Part shown: one piece after another, positions 35,554 to 47,434 of the stretch
Layout: every line of letters starts with the position of its first letter
Numbering within the stretch: position 1 is the first letter of the stretch
NCBI GenBank assembly: GCA_916610825.1
Contig: OU744453.1
Span: 14,938,807-15,002,806, forward strand
Length of the DNA: 64,000 bases
Direction: 5' to 3'
Origin: Haliclystus octoradiatus
Lineage: Eukaryota > Cnidaria > Staurozoa > Stauromedusae > Haliclystidae
Notes under the pieces: generated by a model
What the model was told of the DNA's origin: nothing
What the model saw: the letters and a program-made list of their open reading frames with translations, nothing else
The model's database searches: none
Position numbers and translations under genes: made by a program

Positions 35554-35930
35554 CTATTTGAGCGGCAGTCGCAGCCATGATGGGTTCAACTGCGCGTTCG
35601 CAGACAGTCAATAACGTCATTCACTCGATCACGTGTTTCACTCGTCCCGGGTTAGGGTTAGGTTTAGATTCCGATCACGTGGTAACCACCCGTTTAGGTT
35701 CAGGGTTAGGGTCAGGTCACGTGATAAACACCCGATTGAGGTTAAATTCATTTCTGTTAGCTCATTCGGAGTGCGTCTGACTAGTGTACATGTCATGCTG
35801 GTTCGAGTCCAGGTTATTTCCTATGTTTAATTTATTTTCCTCTTTTAAATTCCAAATTGTTTGTAGTTACTGTTCGCTCATGATACGCAAGCGTTGGTAT
35901 CCATAATGGCTGCGACTGCCGGTCAAATAG
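35554..35930. mobile_element. TIR-bounded element with tRNA-like promoter boxes
   Basis: CTATTTGAGCGGCAGTCGCA at the left is matched in inverse at 35906-35930 (25 bp, one mismatch), with TA as a possible target duplication. The inside has GGGTTAGGGTTAGG-type words at 35648 and 35702 and a tRNA-like block at 35757-35815, with an A-box-like TTAGCTCATTCGGAGTG and a B-box-like GGTTCGAGTCC. The right half recurs, diverged, at 44340-44575. Confidence 0.65.
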
Positions 35931-36283
35931 TCACAGCCCTTTTCAAACGCTATATTGAACCATCTCCAAAGCTTGTCAACATAATGTATAAACACTTAGT
36001 ACACAAAGAGTTGAGGTAAAAATTGATAAAAATGTTGAATTAAAATTTGTATGGGTTATCCCTATTACTAATATCACTGGAGTGTAATACTTGAGGCACT
36101 GATAATCATCGGACATCGTTTTCAATGATAACAATGCTAGAAAGATATGTGCATGGGCAGATTATCTAAGAAATAATCAAGATAAGGTGAACACATCAAT
36201 ATAATTTATAGGTTTTATAAATATCTGCTAATAGATGTTGCAATATAATGTTACAATTACACATAATGCCTTTATCATCTATT

Positions 36284-39200
36284 TTAATTAAATTTTGCCG
36301 CAATAGCAGCTGCTTCAGCAACATTGATTGTACCACATGCAAGACGGGCTCCAGCGTTTCCAGTCGTTTTGCTTCCTGCTGCTGCCTCACCAGTTCCACG
36401 ACCAAGATCATCTTTCAGTTGATGAAACTTGAAAATAAGATAACAAAATGCGTTATTATCATCATATGATCATATCTGTAGAGATGATGCAAGTCAGCAT
36501 CTGCATGGCTATTTTATCCAAAAGTGTTTCAGAAACGTTAAGCGATTGAGTCAAGCAAGTTATTTTAAGAGTCTAAACAAAGTCTCATACTAATGACACC
36601 ATTTGAACATATATCGTTTAAATGAAATGCGAAAATAATGATGTACCTTGGTTCATGAACTCCATCAATTTTTTGATTTTAAAATACTACTTTACAACTA
36701 CAGAAAGCACCCGATACACTCTTTCATTTCCAATGAGTGGCAACTACTGTAAATATTACTATCAATATTACTGGGCTTAGGCGTGGCATGGTAGATACAC
36801 CGATGCATGGATAAAATTAGCACAATTTGGTTCCAATGCTAGACAAGATATTGGATCAATTCACCATTCTGGATTCCACCAGCTCTGACATCTGATCTAA
36901 GCTAATCTGCTTTTTACTCATGATCATTAAAGTCAAATAAATTTACACTACTGATAATCGACTGCAATGATTAACTACTTACAACAAATGCTCTACCAAG
37001 TACAGAAATGATACCAGAGAGTCTAACATATTTATCTGTGATAGTGACATCTACTTCGCCACTTTTATCAGCTTGGAAGTTTCCAAGATCACCAATATGT
37101 CTATGAATAAAGTAGCAATTATGTAAAGATAATTAGGATGCATAAACAGTTAGGAATAATTGTAATGAAATGACTTTGATTTATAAATGAAAATAGCTAT
37201 CTACATCTAATGTAATATAAGATAATATGAGTATACAATATAATATGATGAAAACAAATGTATGTGACAGTGCTCAATGTTTGTTAAGACAGAGCATAAT
37301 ATAGAATTGAGACAAAGATGAGGCAAAAGCCTTTTCTGTTACTCGGAGTTTCAAGAGATTATTTTGCAATCGTCAGATGATCGCAAAATAAACACGTGAA
37401 ACTCTGAGTAATCGAAAAGGCTTTGCCTCATCTTTGTCTCAATTCTCTACATGATAATACTATATGCATTCCGGATGAAAGCATCCCCTCTTATTTACGT
37501 CAATCATTTGATTTGGTCTCTGGGTAGATGCACATTGCTAACCTAATCCCGGACACCCATGTCATTGAATCAAGGGTGCTGCATTAAATTTTGATCTTAC
37601 ACTCAATCCCGTTTACTCAACTCAAATTGACAGATAAAGGGGGTGCGACACCTTTATGCTCTAAGTTTTAGAGTTTGTAAATAGTTTCAGGAAAAACCTC
37701 GGGGCTGGTACACAGGCTATGGGTCTTAGGCTCTAAGAGAAATAATATTTTCTTGCTACACTTCGAAATGTTTGAAATATTTTGCGTGGATTGCCCTGAA
37801 GGAAGGTTTGAAAGTGGAACATCATCCCTTCATTGTATTATTTCACAGACCCCGCGTATATGTACGGCTACGGAATTAGCATCGACTTGACTCGAATATA
37901 TAATTGTAAGTCATACATTATAGGGTAGAGTAGAAAACTAACGATTCAACAGTAGAGCCCTGTGCAAACGACGGTAACTTTTGCGCAACAAAAATGTTTT
38001 TGTCTGACGTGTGTTTTTCGTGTTCTGAAGCAGTCTTATCAAGAGCGGCTTAACGGACCCAACTTTCACAAGACTTTTGTAGAAAAACTCAGACTAAGCT
38101 TAAAAAGAAGTCATGAATTGACCACAACATCGAAAGAGTTCGATACATTTCGAACGAAACGGTTCGAAAAGGATAACGAAGACGTTCGATAACAAAAATC
38201 CTTGGAAAGACTTGGAATATGATTGATGGTCATCAAACACGATGCGACAAATAAAATACACGATACAACACGTCAGACAAAATCGAAAGAGTGGCTAAAC
38301 GAGAAGGATTTTCGAAGGATTTAAAAGTCGAGCAAATGTTGTCGTCGTTTGCCCAGGGCTTAAGAATCATACTTTGTGCATTGTTTATTATTTTCAATAC
38401 GATAATACTTTACTTGATTCAATTGTTTTATATATTTTGAAAATATATAAAACAATCATGCACACATGATGCCCAATTTCCAAGCGGTGTTGAATTGCAA
38501 TACCAAAATGCTCGATAATTGAGCATATAATTATTTGCTCAAAACAAGTGAAACGGACATTTTAAAACAAGACATGTATTCTTGAAAAACATTTCTCCTG
38601 CATAAAACTGAAACCGCTAACAAGATGTGAGCTGTCCTTAATGGTTACACATATTGCGGGGATAAGATCAATGTTGTTCCACTCTTGAATGATGAATACA
38701 TCCTGTGAACGTTCCAAAAACTGCATATACCTGTTTCTATCACTACGGTTGCCATGTTGTCTTCTAAACGGATTATAATGGCCACCGGCACCACCACAAC
38801 CTTTAGTAGAAGATAAAGAATGTTTATTACATTTTGAAGTTCAGCTTAATCCAAATTTTATAGCATCTTAATCTCTTTTCTTAAACGAGAAACGATTAAA
38901 TTGATCCAAACGATAACCATGATGCAAGAGGAATAGATAATTATATGCAAACATCCACTGAGGTCGATCCAGATAGATTTGGCTATTTCGCGTAATGGTG
39001 TACATTTTTCCCAAAGAAATTTATTAAGATAAAATCTTGAGAAAATTAGGTCCCGATTTAGTTTACATCTAATACGACATAATCAAATTTCGAACATCCT
39101 TGTTTGAGAGAATAAATTATAGAAAATGCTCGTAACATAGATCTTTCTCGTTAAGTTATTATTGTTATGTTAAATTATTTTATTGAATCAAGAATTTATA

Positions 39201-40962
39201 CAAATATGTACCTCATAAATTATTAACCCTATTAAATTAGTCATGAACTAAAAATAACAAATTTTCCAGGATAACATTCAAAAATCCATGTGTTTGCCTG
39301 GATGTTATTGTATTTTGTATTTCAAGACCTGGGATTTGCTGCTCGTTGACATGATTTTGTTAGTGATACTTTCTAATTTCAATAATTGACATGTATAATG
39401 TTTCATGTTTGGCAATTTGAGTCAATTCACAGAAAGTTTGCGGTTGGGAGTTTACAGTTTCAAGAAACTCATAGTGTATATTTCGCTTAATTGGGTACAA
39501 AACAGACATTACACATTCTCCCGTTTTGTTTGAACAAGTTTGTTTTCAAACTTGAGACAATAAACAGCTTTAGTAAACCAATTAGTACTGCCCTAAATTT
39601 CAATAACTTCCCTCCTTAATAATTATAAATGATTCAAACAACGAATTAGGAAGATAATCAAACTGTTAATTTCGTAAAGTCATCAAATTGTAATAGAAAA
39701 ATAATTAGGGTTTAATTACAAACCGTTTGCTCCGTCAATAGTTCCATATTCATGAATGTGAAAACCGTGAACGGAGTTTGGATTCAATCCTCGTAGAACG
39801 ATTCTGAGCATAATTATTTGGCGTGGCTGTAACAATAACAATATTTATCAAATAAGAGGATATTGTGGAATTATAGTATGAGATCAAGTTCCACTGCAGA
39901 CGCATATAAACTAATTCACTTTGATTAGAACGCTATGCAACAAATCTACAATTGTAAAATAGTGTTACTTATATCGTACCTTTTGTAGTAGATAGACTTC
40001 ACCACTGACTTGCTCAGGAAATGGAGGATTTGGAATTTGACGGTTTGGTTGAATTTTAGACATGGCAGCAATATTTTTTCCTAAAAGAAAGATACATAAA
40101 TTTCAATCCGCTAACGAAAAGTATGTACCCCACGATTGGTCTTGTCATGAGCATTGATGAAAAGATAATAAAATATTACTAGGACAAATGTATTGAATGT
40201 AATTTAATACATTTAAATATAAAATGATATATAAACTTCAATCCACCAACATAAATTATGTACACCACGATTCGTGTTGTTATTGGGGAAAAATATAGTA
40301 AAATATATTATATACAGCACTGCACAGATGTATCAAGCATGAAAATGAGCACTTTTGTTAAAGTTTTAAGTATGGAGATATTTACTTCGTGATAATCTAT
40401 ATACCTATAAATGCGAATGTCATTGTGTATAAGTGTGCTTGCGGCAATTATTTGCGATTTCTCAGCCATTCCAAAACCAAATGAATCAAATAGGAAAATG
40501 TTTCTAATTTTTCCTCTGCTATGCATATCGAAAGAAAACGCTATTTCACACATTGGTTTTGTTTTGCTTTGTGAAACCGACATGCTACGACATGCTTCGT
40601 TGCGTCGCGTTTCTATTGCTTGATATTAAAATTTTACGGGTTATCCAATTTCATTTAAAAAGTTTCCCATATTAATCATTCGTTTGTCTTGAAAGCCATA
40701 CAACTTCAAACGACGGTAATTAGTTCTAATTCAGCCAAAATTAACCCAGCAACGAACGGGGGAGAAACATTGCTATAGTAAGTGTGCTTGAGTGCTATAA
40801 AATATGTCATGATTTGTTGGGTACATACATTATATCATATAGGGTATATCGTTTAAAGTAATCTTATGTTAATTTTTACTAACCTTTGAAACGGAAGTAT
40901 CTGCCTTCAGTAACATGAGCCCAAAGAAGACACGCGAATGAAATGAGCAGTAAAAGCTTCAT
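36284..40962 (-). CDS. SOD: Secreted copper/zinc superoxide dismutase, copy 1
   Basis: Six coding exons on the minus strand: 40962-40884, 40080-39980, 39826-39724, 38800-38731, 37100-36983 and 36427-36284 (stop 36284-36286). All have GT/AG borders, with intron phases 1, 0, 1, 2, 0. The product is about 204 residues and starts with a signal peptide (MKLLLLISFACLLWAHVTEG), so it should dismutate superoxide to peroxide and oxygen outside the cell. Metal ligands are all visible: HGFHIHEYG (two copper His), [11 protein letters not shown] (bridging His and structural Cys), QHGN and RHIGDLGN (zinc His and Asp), and FHQLKDDLG (copper His). The active-site Arg and second Cys are in GARLACG. The exon plan is the same as that of copy 2 at 52.5-58.6 kb. 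The gene looks intact. Introns carry the hairpin repeat 37302-37449 and the TIR element 37951-38360. Confidence 0.95.
37302..37449. mobile_element. Hairpin (foldback) repeat in a superoxide dismutase intron
   Basis: Two arms of about 70 bp, starting TAGAATTGAGACAAAGATGA, are inverse copies around a short centre. A half copy lies at 29120-29215. No coding capacity. Confidence 0.8.
37951..38360. mobile_element. Terminal-inverted-repeat element in a superoxide dismutase intron
   Basis: The ends read AGCCCTGTGCAAACGACG and, inverted, AGCCCTGGGCAAACGACG. The right flank is TTAA. Internal sequence (TCGAAAAGGATAAC, GACGTTCGATAA, ATGCGACAAATAAAATACAC) is shared with the two deleted copies at 6989-7420 and 15330-15776. 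It is non-autonomous. Confidence 0.7.
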
Positions 40963-40999
40963 GGCTACAGTATGTCCTTTTTATAATACAGTTTGTAAC

Positions 41000-42326
41000 A
41001 GTTAAAAATTATTTCTTCATCAGTTGTTTTGTTGTTTAAATAAACCCGCGGTAATGAAGTTTGCCTTAAATATATTTAGTCTTTTATAGTTCTATTTTAT
41101 CACAGTTTGATTTTATCGAGTTGTAAGAATAAAGTTAATGACTTTACATCACAATAGAGATAATAGATAGACGTCAATTACATCATCAATAATCTTTAAC
41201 AATAGTAACTACTTTATTCAATTATGGTTTATTTATTAGTCGCTAATTGTAAACACTACTTGATCACAATGAAGTTTGCCTTTTTCCTGAAAGTAATTTT
41301 AATAACGTGAAACGTGGATACCTAATTTGTCTAATTATGTCATCCACACAATATGTAGTATTCCTTGGATCAAAATATAAATGTAGGCTCATTTATGGAA
41401 TGGAATTCGATAGTAATTACTATGTAATTAGGGTTGATTATTAGTCGTTAATTGTAAACACTACTTGGTTGGTTATAATGAGCTTGCCTTATTTATGAAA
41501 GTAATTTTAATAACACGAAGCGTGAGAACGTACCTGTCTAATATCCCCGCTAATATCATCTATACAAATTTACAGCATATAACTTTTATGTCTATAATTT
41601 TATATGTCTAACCATGGATTGTTTTGTAAGGATTTAAGGTCTTTCATCATATCGAGAAATTTCTTATCTATTGAATTTCAAAAGGCTGACAAGCATGATT
41701 CAGTATGACCTAATATTTTAAGCGAATAGGACCTCGAAGTTTCGTTTTGATGAATCTCCTACTTTCTGGAACAGTGAAGTATACCTTGTTGATGGAATTT
41801 CCCGTTAAATGTGTAGACGTGCAAAGTGTGTACACGTGCTTGTAGTAACAACTGATACAAAAGGTAGAAGTCACTCAATCATAAAATGATAACTTAATTT
41901 AAAAAGGTCCTTCTGTTGACTATATATATGACTTACTGGAAAAAAAATTTTTATAGCTCCTTCAGAGGGCTTTGTTGGTCTTCGAACCAATGTTGTTACT
42001 GTTGATAAGTTGCATTCTCCACTAAGGTCACTAAGGAGTTGGCTTTGTTCAACCATTTTTCATATCAGAAATTTCTAAATTCGGAATTTCAGACAATTCA
42101 TAACTTTACAGGCAACTCGCTGTTGATTTCATATGTATCTATCTAACTGAAATTAATGATATAGCTATTTTCGAATGCGGGTGGATTATCCTACTTGCAA
42201 ACAGACTTTTTCTTCGCAATCTCTCTGCGAGCAGGCAAAGATGAAGTGAGCATAGTGAAATTAGCAGAGTAATATACACAGACTGGCATTTATAGGTGTA
42301 GATAGAGATTGAAGTTGCTTTTGTTG
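41000..42326. other. Intergenic with a local tandem duplication
   Basis: Segments at about 41220-41325 and 41433-41530 are imperfect copies (AATTGTAAACACTACTTG, then GAAAGTAATTTTAATAAC in each). No gene seen. Confidence 0.55.
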
Positions 42327-43203
42327 GGCTAGGGTTATATGGACGCACCGAACTCAATTCGAATTAGGTGCGACACCGAATAGCATTAAATTTGCATTTG
42401 GGGTTATACAGACGAACCAAATGTCGACGATCTTTAAAAACTGGCCAAAATGTCACGTGATAGGAAGTAGTTTTCTTGGAATTATGCCACATGGTTTGAA
42501 ACCAGAGTGTTTTGTTTGCATTATTTTTCATTCTCAGCGATTTTTCCGTTCTATTTTGCCTATCTATAGTTTGAAACTTGTATGAAGTAGTAATCTCGAA
42601 GGTTTGCAAGCATTTTTACGGGAGACAGTTTTTGTTCTAGCAAGGCATAGTACTCAGAGCAAATTGAATGCGAATTTCCATTTAGATAACGTATTATGAT
42701 AAAAGCGACCCCAATTCTAGTGCTGATGCATTGTGATTGACTAGAAGAAAGCGTTTTTAAATGTTTTAAATCATGATTTCGGAAAACATCAGCTTCCCTG
42801 TCAGCCATCTTTCAATCATATAAACAAGTCACCATAACAACTTCCCAAAAGCGATGTTCTTTCCATCGCATTGCCATGGAAACATTCTTTAAAATGATTT
42901 ATGATTTGTAAATCCCCCGGTTTATTGCCATATAAGGTAAATATAGGAGCTCAGTCACGGCACCGTGAGTGGAATGTATTTAGTTCGGTGCGATGATAGC
43001 TCGCTCGTATAACGCGGCGATGAATTTAATTCATGGAGAAGAGCTCCGCACGTCAAGGCTTGACGTGCGGAGCTAGCTTGACGCACTTAATGTATTTTGA
43101 GGAATGTTGATGAACCGAATGATGTTATACGAAGCGCGCTATCATGAGATTTAATTCGAATGAATGAATCAATTGAGTTCGGTGCGTCCATATAACCCTA
43201 GCC
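42327..43203. mobile_element. DNA element with long terminal inverted repeats
   Basis: The left end (GGCTAGGGTTATATGGACGC) and right end are inverse copies over about 33 bp, including the GCACCGAACTCAATTC block. It is about 877 bp with no transposase. An internal perfect palindrome lies at 43042-43074. No clear target duplication was found. Confidence 0.75.
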
Positions 43204-43314
43204 TTATTCTTGTGAAAAGACTGCATAATATTATTGATTTTGTCTACTTTGCAAAAACTGTAAAAAAGTTCATGTCATTGTCATTTTAAAATTACGTCAT
43301 ACTATATGATTGCT

Positions 43315-43620
43315 ACAGAAATTATGCCACACTCTGTATTTTTTGAAACAATGTGGCCAATTATAAGGAACTTGATTGTTATTACATAATGGGAAAGAAA
43401 TTAAGGTCTATAGCACATTTTGGCATGGCAACTCTTTCAAAGTTCATTGCTGTTCAAAGTTCAAAGTTCAGAGTTGTCATGGAAACATTGATGCATTATG
43501 AATTTTCCTTGTAGATTACATTTTTTCGGGCATTTTTTGCAATAACTTGAAACGTTAGATGGACACCCAAATTGTTTTTAACTGTTACTCTTGAAGTATA
43601 CTTTTGCATCAATGACGTAA
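43315..43620. repeat. Second copy of the interspersed repeat at 12145-12960
   Basis: It shares CACTCTGTATTTTTT, CATAATGGGAAA, TCATGGAAACATT and GTATACTTTTGCAT in the same order, and lacks the hAT-type insertion seen in the other copy. The stretch 43621-44339 shows no gene. Confidence 0.55.
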
Positions 43621-44339
43621 ATGTAAATGTAAACAATGTAAACGAGAAGTATTTCTATGCTGAAAAACGATGTTAAATAAAAGTGCACACAGAAAACACT
43701 AACACTCTTTATAAAGCCAGAAGCCATCTGATTGTAAGCTTCGAAACTTTTATAGGCTTTAAATTGTTAATTGTTGTGTATAATATGACAACTCTAAAAC
43801 AAGATAACATAGGAGATCACACGCTTCAAATGGAAGTAAACATTCCGGGTCCAATCGCGTAGTTGGAATAAGGTAAGGATCAACTTTAATTTCTCCAATC
43901 TTTTCAACATATCTAGCTTTAACATGACCTTCTAGTTTTCAGCTCAACCGCATAACATTACATTGGCATATTTTGATTTATTGTTCACCAAAGCACCACA
44001 ATTAAAATCAAAGTTTTTATCATCTTCATCTCCGCCCGCCATTGCAAAAATCTAACGAAAATGAAAGAGTTAAACCAACATGGCCGCAAATAGAATGTAT
44101 GACGTCATGTGAAAACATTGTATACAGTTTACATAGCAAGTAAATGATAAGTAACAAATATTTACCTTGGTTTATTTATCCAAAATTACTGAAACCAACT
44201 AATTATATACATATACAATCCTAACACAACGGAGGCACTTTACAGTTAAAAGTTTGCAAAACATTATAATGCCAAATACCAAAAAAATGTGCGTAGTCAA
44301 GTCACAATTGTTTCCGTTACAATATCGGTAACAAACCCG

Positions 44340-44575
44340 GTCGAGGTAAATTTGTTTCTCTTTCATCAACATTCGTCGGCATAGCTCATTGGGAGTGCGT
44401 TTGACTAGCCTGCGGATCATGCTCGTTCAAGTCCAGATCGTTCCAAATATTTAATTTATTTGTATCATTTATGTTCCAAAGTGTTTATAAGTTTCTGTTA
44501 GTTCATAATATGCATACGTTGCTATCCAAAATGGCTGTGATTGCCAATCAAATAATCACATCGAATTGTAAATGC
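44340..44575 (+). repeat. tRNA-like repeat related to 35700-35930
   Basis: An A-box-like ATAGCTCATTGGGAGTG and a B-box-like CGTTCAAGTCC are followed by a shared tail ending CAAATAATCACA. It is the diverged right half of the element at 35554-35930. Confidence 0.6.
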
Positions 44576-44592
44576 CATTTGGAATCGATTTT

Positions 44593-44795
44593 GCACTGGT
44601 AGCTCAGTGGCAGAGTGTCCGTACTCTGTGCGGGAGGCCGCGGCTCGATTCCTCGTCGGTGCACACATGTTTGTATTTCTCTGTAAATCTGTTCATTTCC
44701 CCAAATAAAACAAGCGCTTGTGTTTACGAGGTGACTATCAGTTATATTATCTGTAATTAGCTGAAAATGTAATATTATTATTATTATTATTATTT
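44593..44795 (+). repeat. tRNA-derived SINE with complete cloverleaf head
   Basis: Bases 44593-44663 fold as a tRNA of 71 nt. There is a 7-bp acceptor stem (GCACTGG with TCGGTGC, two wobble pairs), a D arm (GCTC/GAGT), an anticodon stem (TCCGT/GCGGG) with loop ACTCTGT, and a T arm with loop CTCGATT. Position 33 is C rather than T and position 54 is C rather than T, so a working tRNA is unlikely. If read, the anticodon would be TCT. About 110 bp downstream lies an ATT triplet run (44770-44793), a typical SINE tail. It could instead be a stray tRNA pseudogene. Confidence 0.6.
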
Positions 44796-44924
44796 ATAAA
44801 AATGGTTCAAATATATTATGCCTTAGTAAATCCCCAAATGTATAATAATTGCAATTTCGATAATTGTTAATTAGATACAGTTAATCTTTCTCGTGTTCTG
44901 AAGATGGATGACATGACCTTCGAT

Positions 44925-47216
44925 TTAGCACATTTTAGTTAACAAAGAAAATGAAGTTTGTCCGGAGTTGTCATTCTCACTGCTACCATCATCATCATAG
45001 TCTTCTCTGTACCAAAATGAATAATTCGAACCTTGAACCAAATAGAAGCACTTACAAGTAGCAACAAACGATGTTGTCAAACCGTTAATCCCTTCGTACT
45101 CCGTAAAATGGTGTGATTTAATGATTTTGACTCCACGAAAGCCTTCTGTGAGGATAATGTGATTTCCGGAGCCACCTCCATTCCAGAAACATCCAAAGGG
45201 TGACCAGATGTTCTCAGGACTGCATGATAATCCCCCACTGATATGATTGAGCCTTACTCTGTACATTCCAGAAGGCTGTTGAAAAACGAAATCAGCTGCC
45301 ATGTCATCTTTCGCTCCAACAACCATGATAGGTGCAGCACTCCTTATGAAGTCTACAATGAAAATATATTAGTAAACTTATATTAGAAATTCTTTAATAG
45401 CAAAAGAGAATGCCCGATGTCATTTAACAGAGCTAAATATAATAAAAGGAGTCAAAGACTACACATTTATAATTGTTTACTAATAGTATCACAATCATCA
45501 GACAAATATGCTGAAAAAAAAACAGTATTAGTAACAATTATGAATGCTTAGTCTTTGACTCCTTTTACTATGTTATCAAACTTATATATATATATATATA
45601 ATGCAGTGTAAGTTGTCTTACTGATAGAACATAGGGCTCAATGATATACAACAGGGCTTAAGACAATATATAAAATATAAAGTCCAAAATCAGACAATCA
45701 TGTTTGCCTTTTGAAAACATGTTTGTCTGATTTTTGACTTTACATTTTATAGAATATTAAAGTTCTATAAAGAAACAGCACATTTGTTTATCTTTAATTT
45801 GCAGCTCGTATAATTCCAATGTTAAGTTTCCTGTGGATAAGAAATAACGGTAGCGAGCTAGTGTTTTATAAGTTGTGTCCAGTAACAGCAACGTAATACA
45901 ACAAGGGCTATTATAGCTTCGATATATCGTGCAACTCGAATTTGCGTTTTCAAGAGTTTGAAAAAGGTGATCGTAACTTCATGCCAATAATGCAATTAAA
46001 TGTAACTAACATCTTTAAACATTGGATAAATAATGCAAATTTGTTTACGCAATAGCTTGTTTTCGTATCAACAGTGTTTGAGTAGAATTATTGGAAGTGT
46101 AAAGGGGAAGAAATAAATTGATTTACCAGCCATTGGGAAGAGTCGCATTCTAAAAAGCTGATATTTCATACGTGAAAGTAGCACTTTCTAACCGTTCACT
46201 GAAATCCATTTGTTGTTATCACAGTCATGGCAACTCAATATAAATAGCTAACGTTTCAGCTACATTCCTTGGTCATTTTCTAGTTATATTTATGGTTTAC
46301 ATAAAATTTGAGATCGACTTATTAAAAGGCAAAATTTGAAATTATAAATGCTTTTTATTGGAACCATTGCTTAAAATAATTAACGCTTGGGCTACATTCG
46401 TTAACCATTTTCAAGTTATGGGTTACAATAAAAATTAAAGATCTATTTATTTACAATGTGAAATCCACAATTATAAATGTTTGCGATGTTAATTTTTTTA
46501 AATAATATTTGAAGTATTTGTTTTAATAGTAAAATGATATTGTTTTATAATTTTATTATTTCTTTTATAGTAAACAATATCTACATGTTAATATTGATAT
46601 TAATTGTCCAAGGTAATATATGTCTTGTTAATTTAATATTTTGATTAAACTATCTGTTCTAAACTTCCAGAAATAATCGTAAAAATATCTTAATTCAAGA
46701 ATATGTATTCTTATTTCAAGAATCTGATAAGATTTTTTAATCTGTTATTCCAGAAGTCCTAGCAAAAGTTGTCCTGTACAGCTCCACAAATTTTTTATGA
46801 CCGACTGATGGAGGAATTTAGCGAACACAATATATTGTATACTTACCATCAACTTTCTCATAATAGATTGAGAGTTTGTTGATTCTCAACATGTTTTCTT
46901 CATTGTTACCTGTGCCCGCCTTATGTTGAAAGATCTGACATGTCACATTTGAGTGGTTTTCACCAACAACATTCATTGATAAAGACTCAGCATTTGCAAT
47001 AAATGTCATTGTACATTTTGTTGCCGTTGTGTTGAAATATGTCAATGATGGTTGAGCAAAATAAAATCTGTTTAAAGTCGAATCAATGAATTCACCAGTA
47101 GTCTGAAGACTAAGACTGTTAGATAATCCACATGCTGTCTCTCCATTTCTTATAAGAAAATGAATGAAAAACAAATGTAAACCAATAGAAATTAAAATGT
47201 AGGATCGCTTCATCAT
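44925..47216 (-). CDS. Secreted protein of unknown family, two exons
   Basis: Exon 1 is 47216-46847 and exon 2 is 45352-44925, joined in phase 1 by GTAAGT and a TAG acceptor, giving about 265 residues. It starts MMKRS with a hydrophobic signal segment (YILISIGLHLFFIHFLI). The N-terminal half has three Cys (TACGL, TKCTM, VTCQI) and N-glycosylation sites (NTT, NHS, NVT), faintly like a CUB-type beta sandwich. The C-terminal half has SPFGCFWNGGG, CKCFY and SFWYREDYDDDG, then an acidic, Ser-rich end. I do not recognise the family. Both halves stay open over long stretches with good splice sites, so the gene appears real and intact. It sits between two superoxide dismutase genes on the same strand, which suggests nothing firm about its role. 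Two foldback repeats occupy the intron. Confidence 0.75.
45441..45572. mobile_element. Small hairpin repeat in the intron
   Basis: AAAAGGAGTCAAAGACTA at 45449 is matched in inverse near 45548-45566, with similarity through TTTATAATTGTTTACTAATA. It is a foldback element of about 130 bp. Confidence 0.7.
45582..45755. repeat. TA run and second small hairpin in the intron
   Basis: A TA dinucleotide run (about 45583-45600) precedes an inverted pair, AAATCAGACAATCATGTTTG near 45690 and ACATGTTTGTCTGATTTTTG near 45718. The two hairpins share the GACT...TTT style of ends. Confidence 0.6.
46246..46500. repeat. Tandem duplication in the intron
   Basis: Two imperfect units of about 130 bp share GCTACATTC, CATTTTC, AGTTAT, GGTTTACA/GGGTTACA and AATTATAAATG in the same order. 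Confidence 0.55.
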
Positions 47217-47434
47217 TTATACAGGATGTTATATGGGACGAATTTAGCACCATCAAAATCGACGTGGTCTGTTGTTATCACCATAACCTTTTGATGAATG
47301 AGAACATATACCGAAATAAATTTCAATGCTAATATTTCCATCTAAGGCACAACCTGTTAACGCATTTACTTTGTGTATCACGAGTTTTCCTATTGTCAAA
47401 AGTTCTTAAGAACATTACTGCTTAACAGCCAATT

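Noticed and set aside
35640..35720. Telomere array suggested by GGGTTAGGGTTAGG words
   Set aside because: Only one or two units occur at each spot, inside a dispersed repeat element, so this is not a telomere tract.
40963..41000. TATAAAA upstream of superoxide dismutase copy 1 as promoter
   Set aside because: It sits only about 20 bp before the ATG, which would put the transcription start at or past the start codon.
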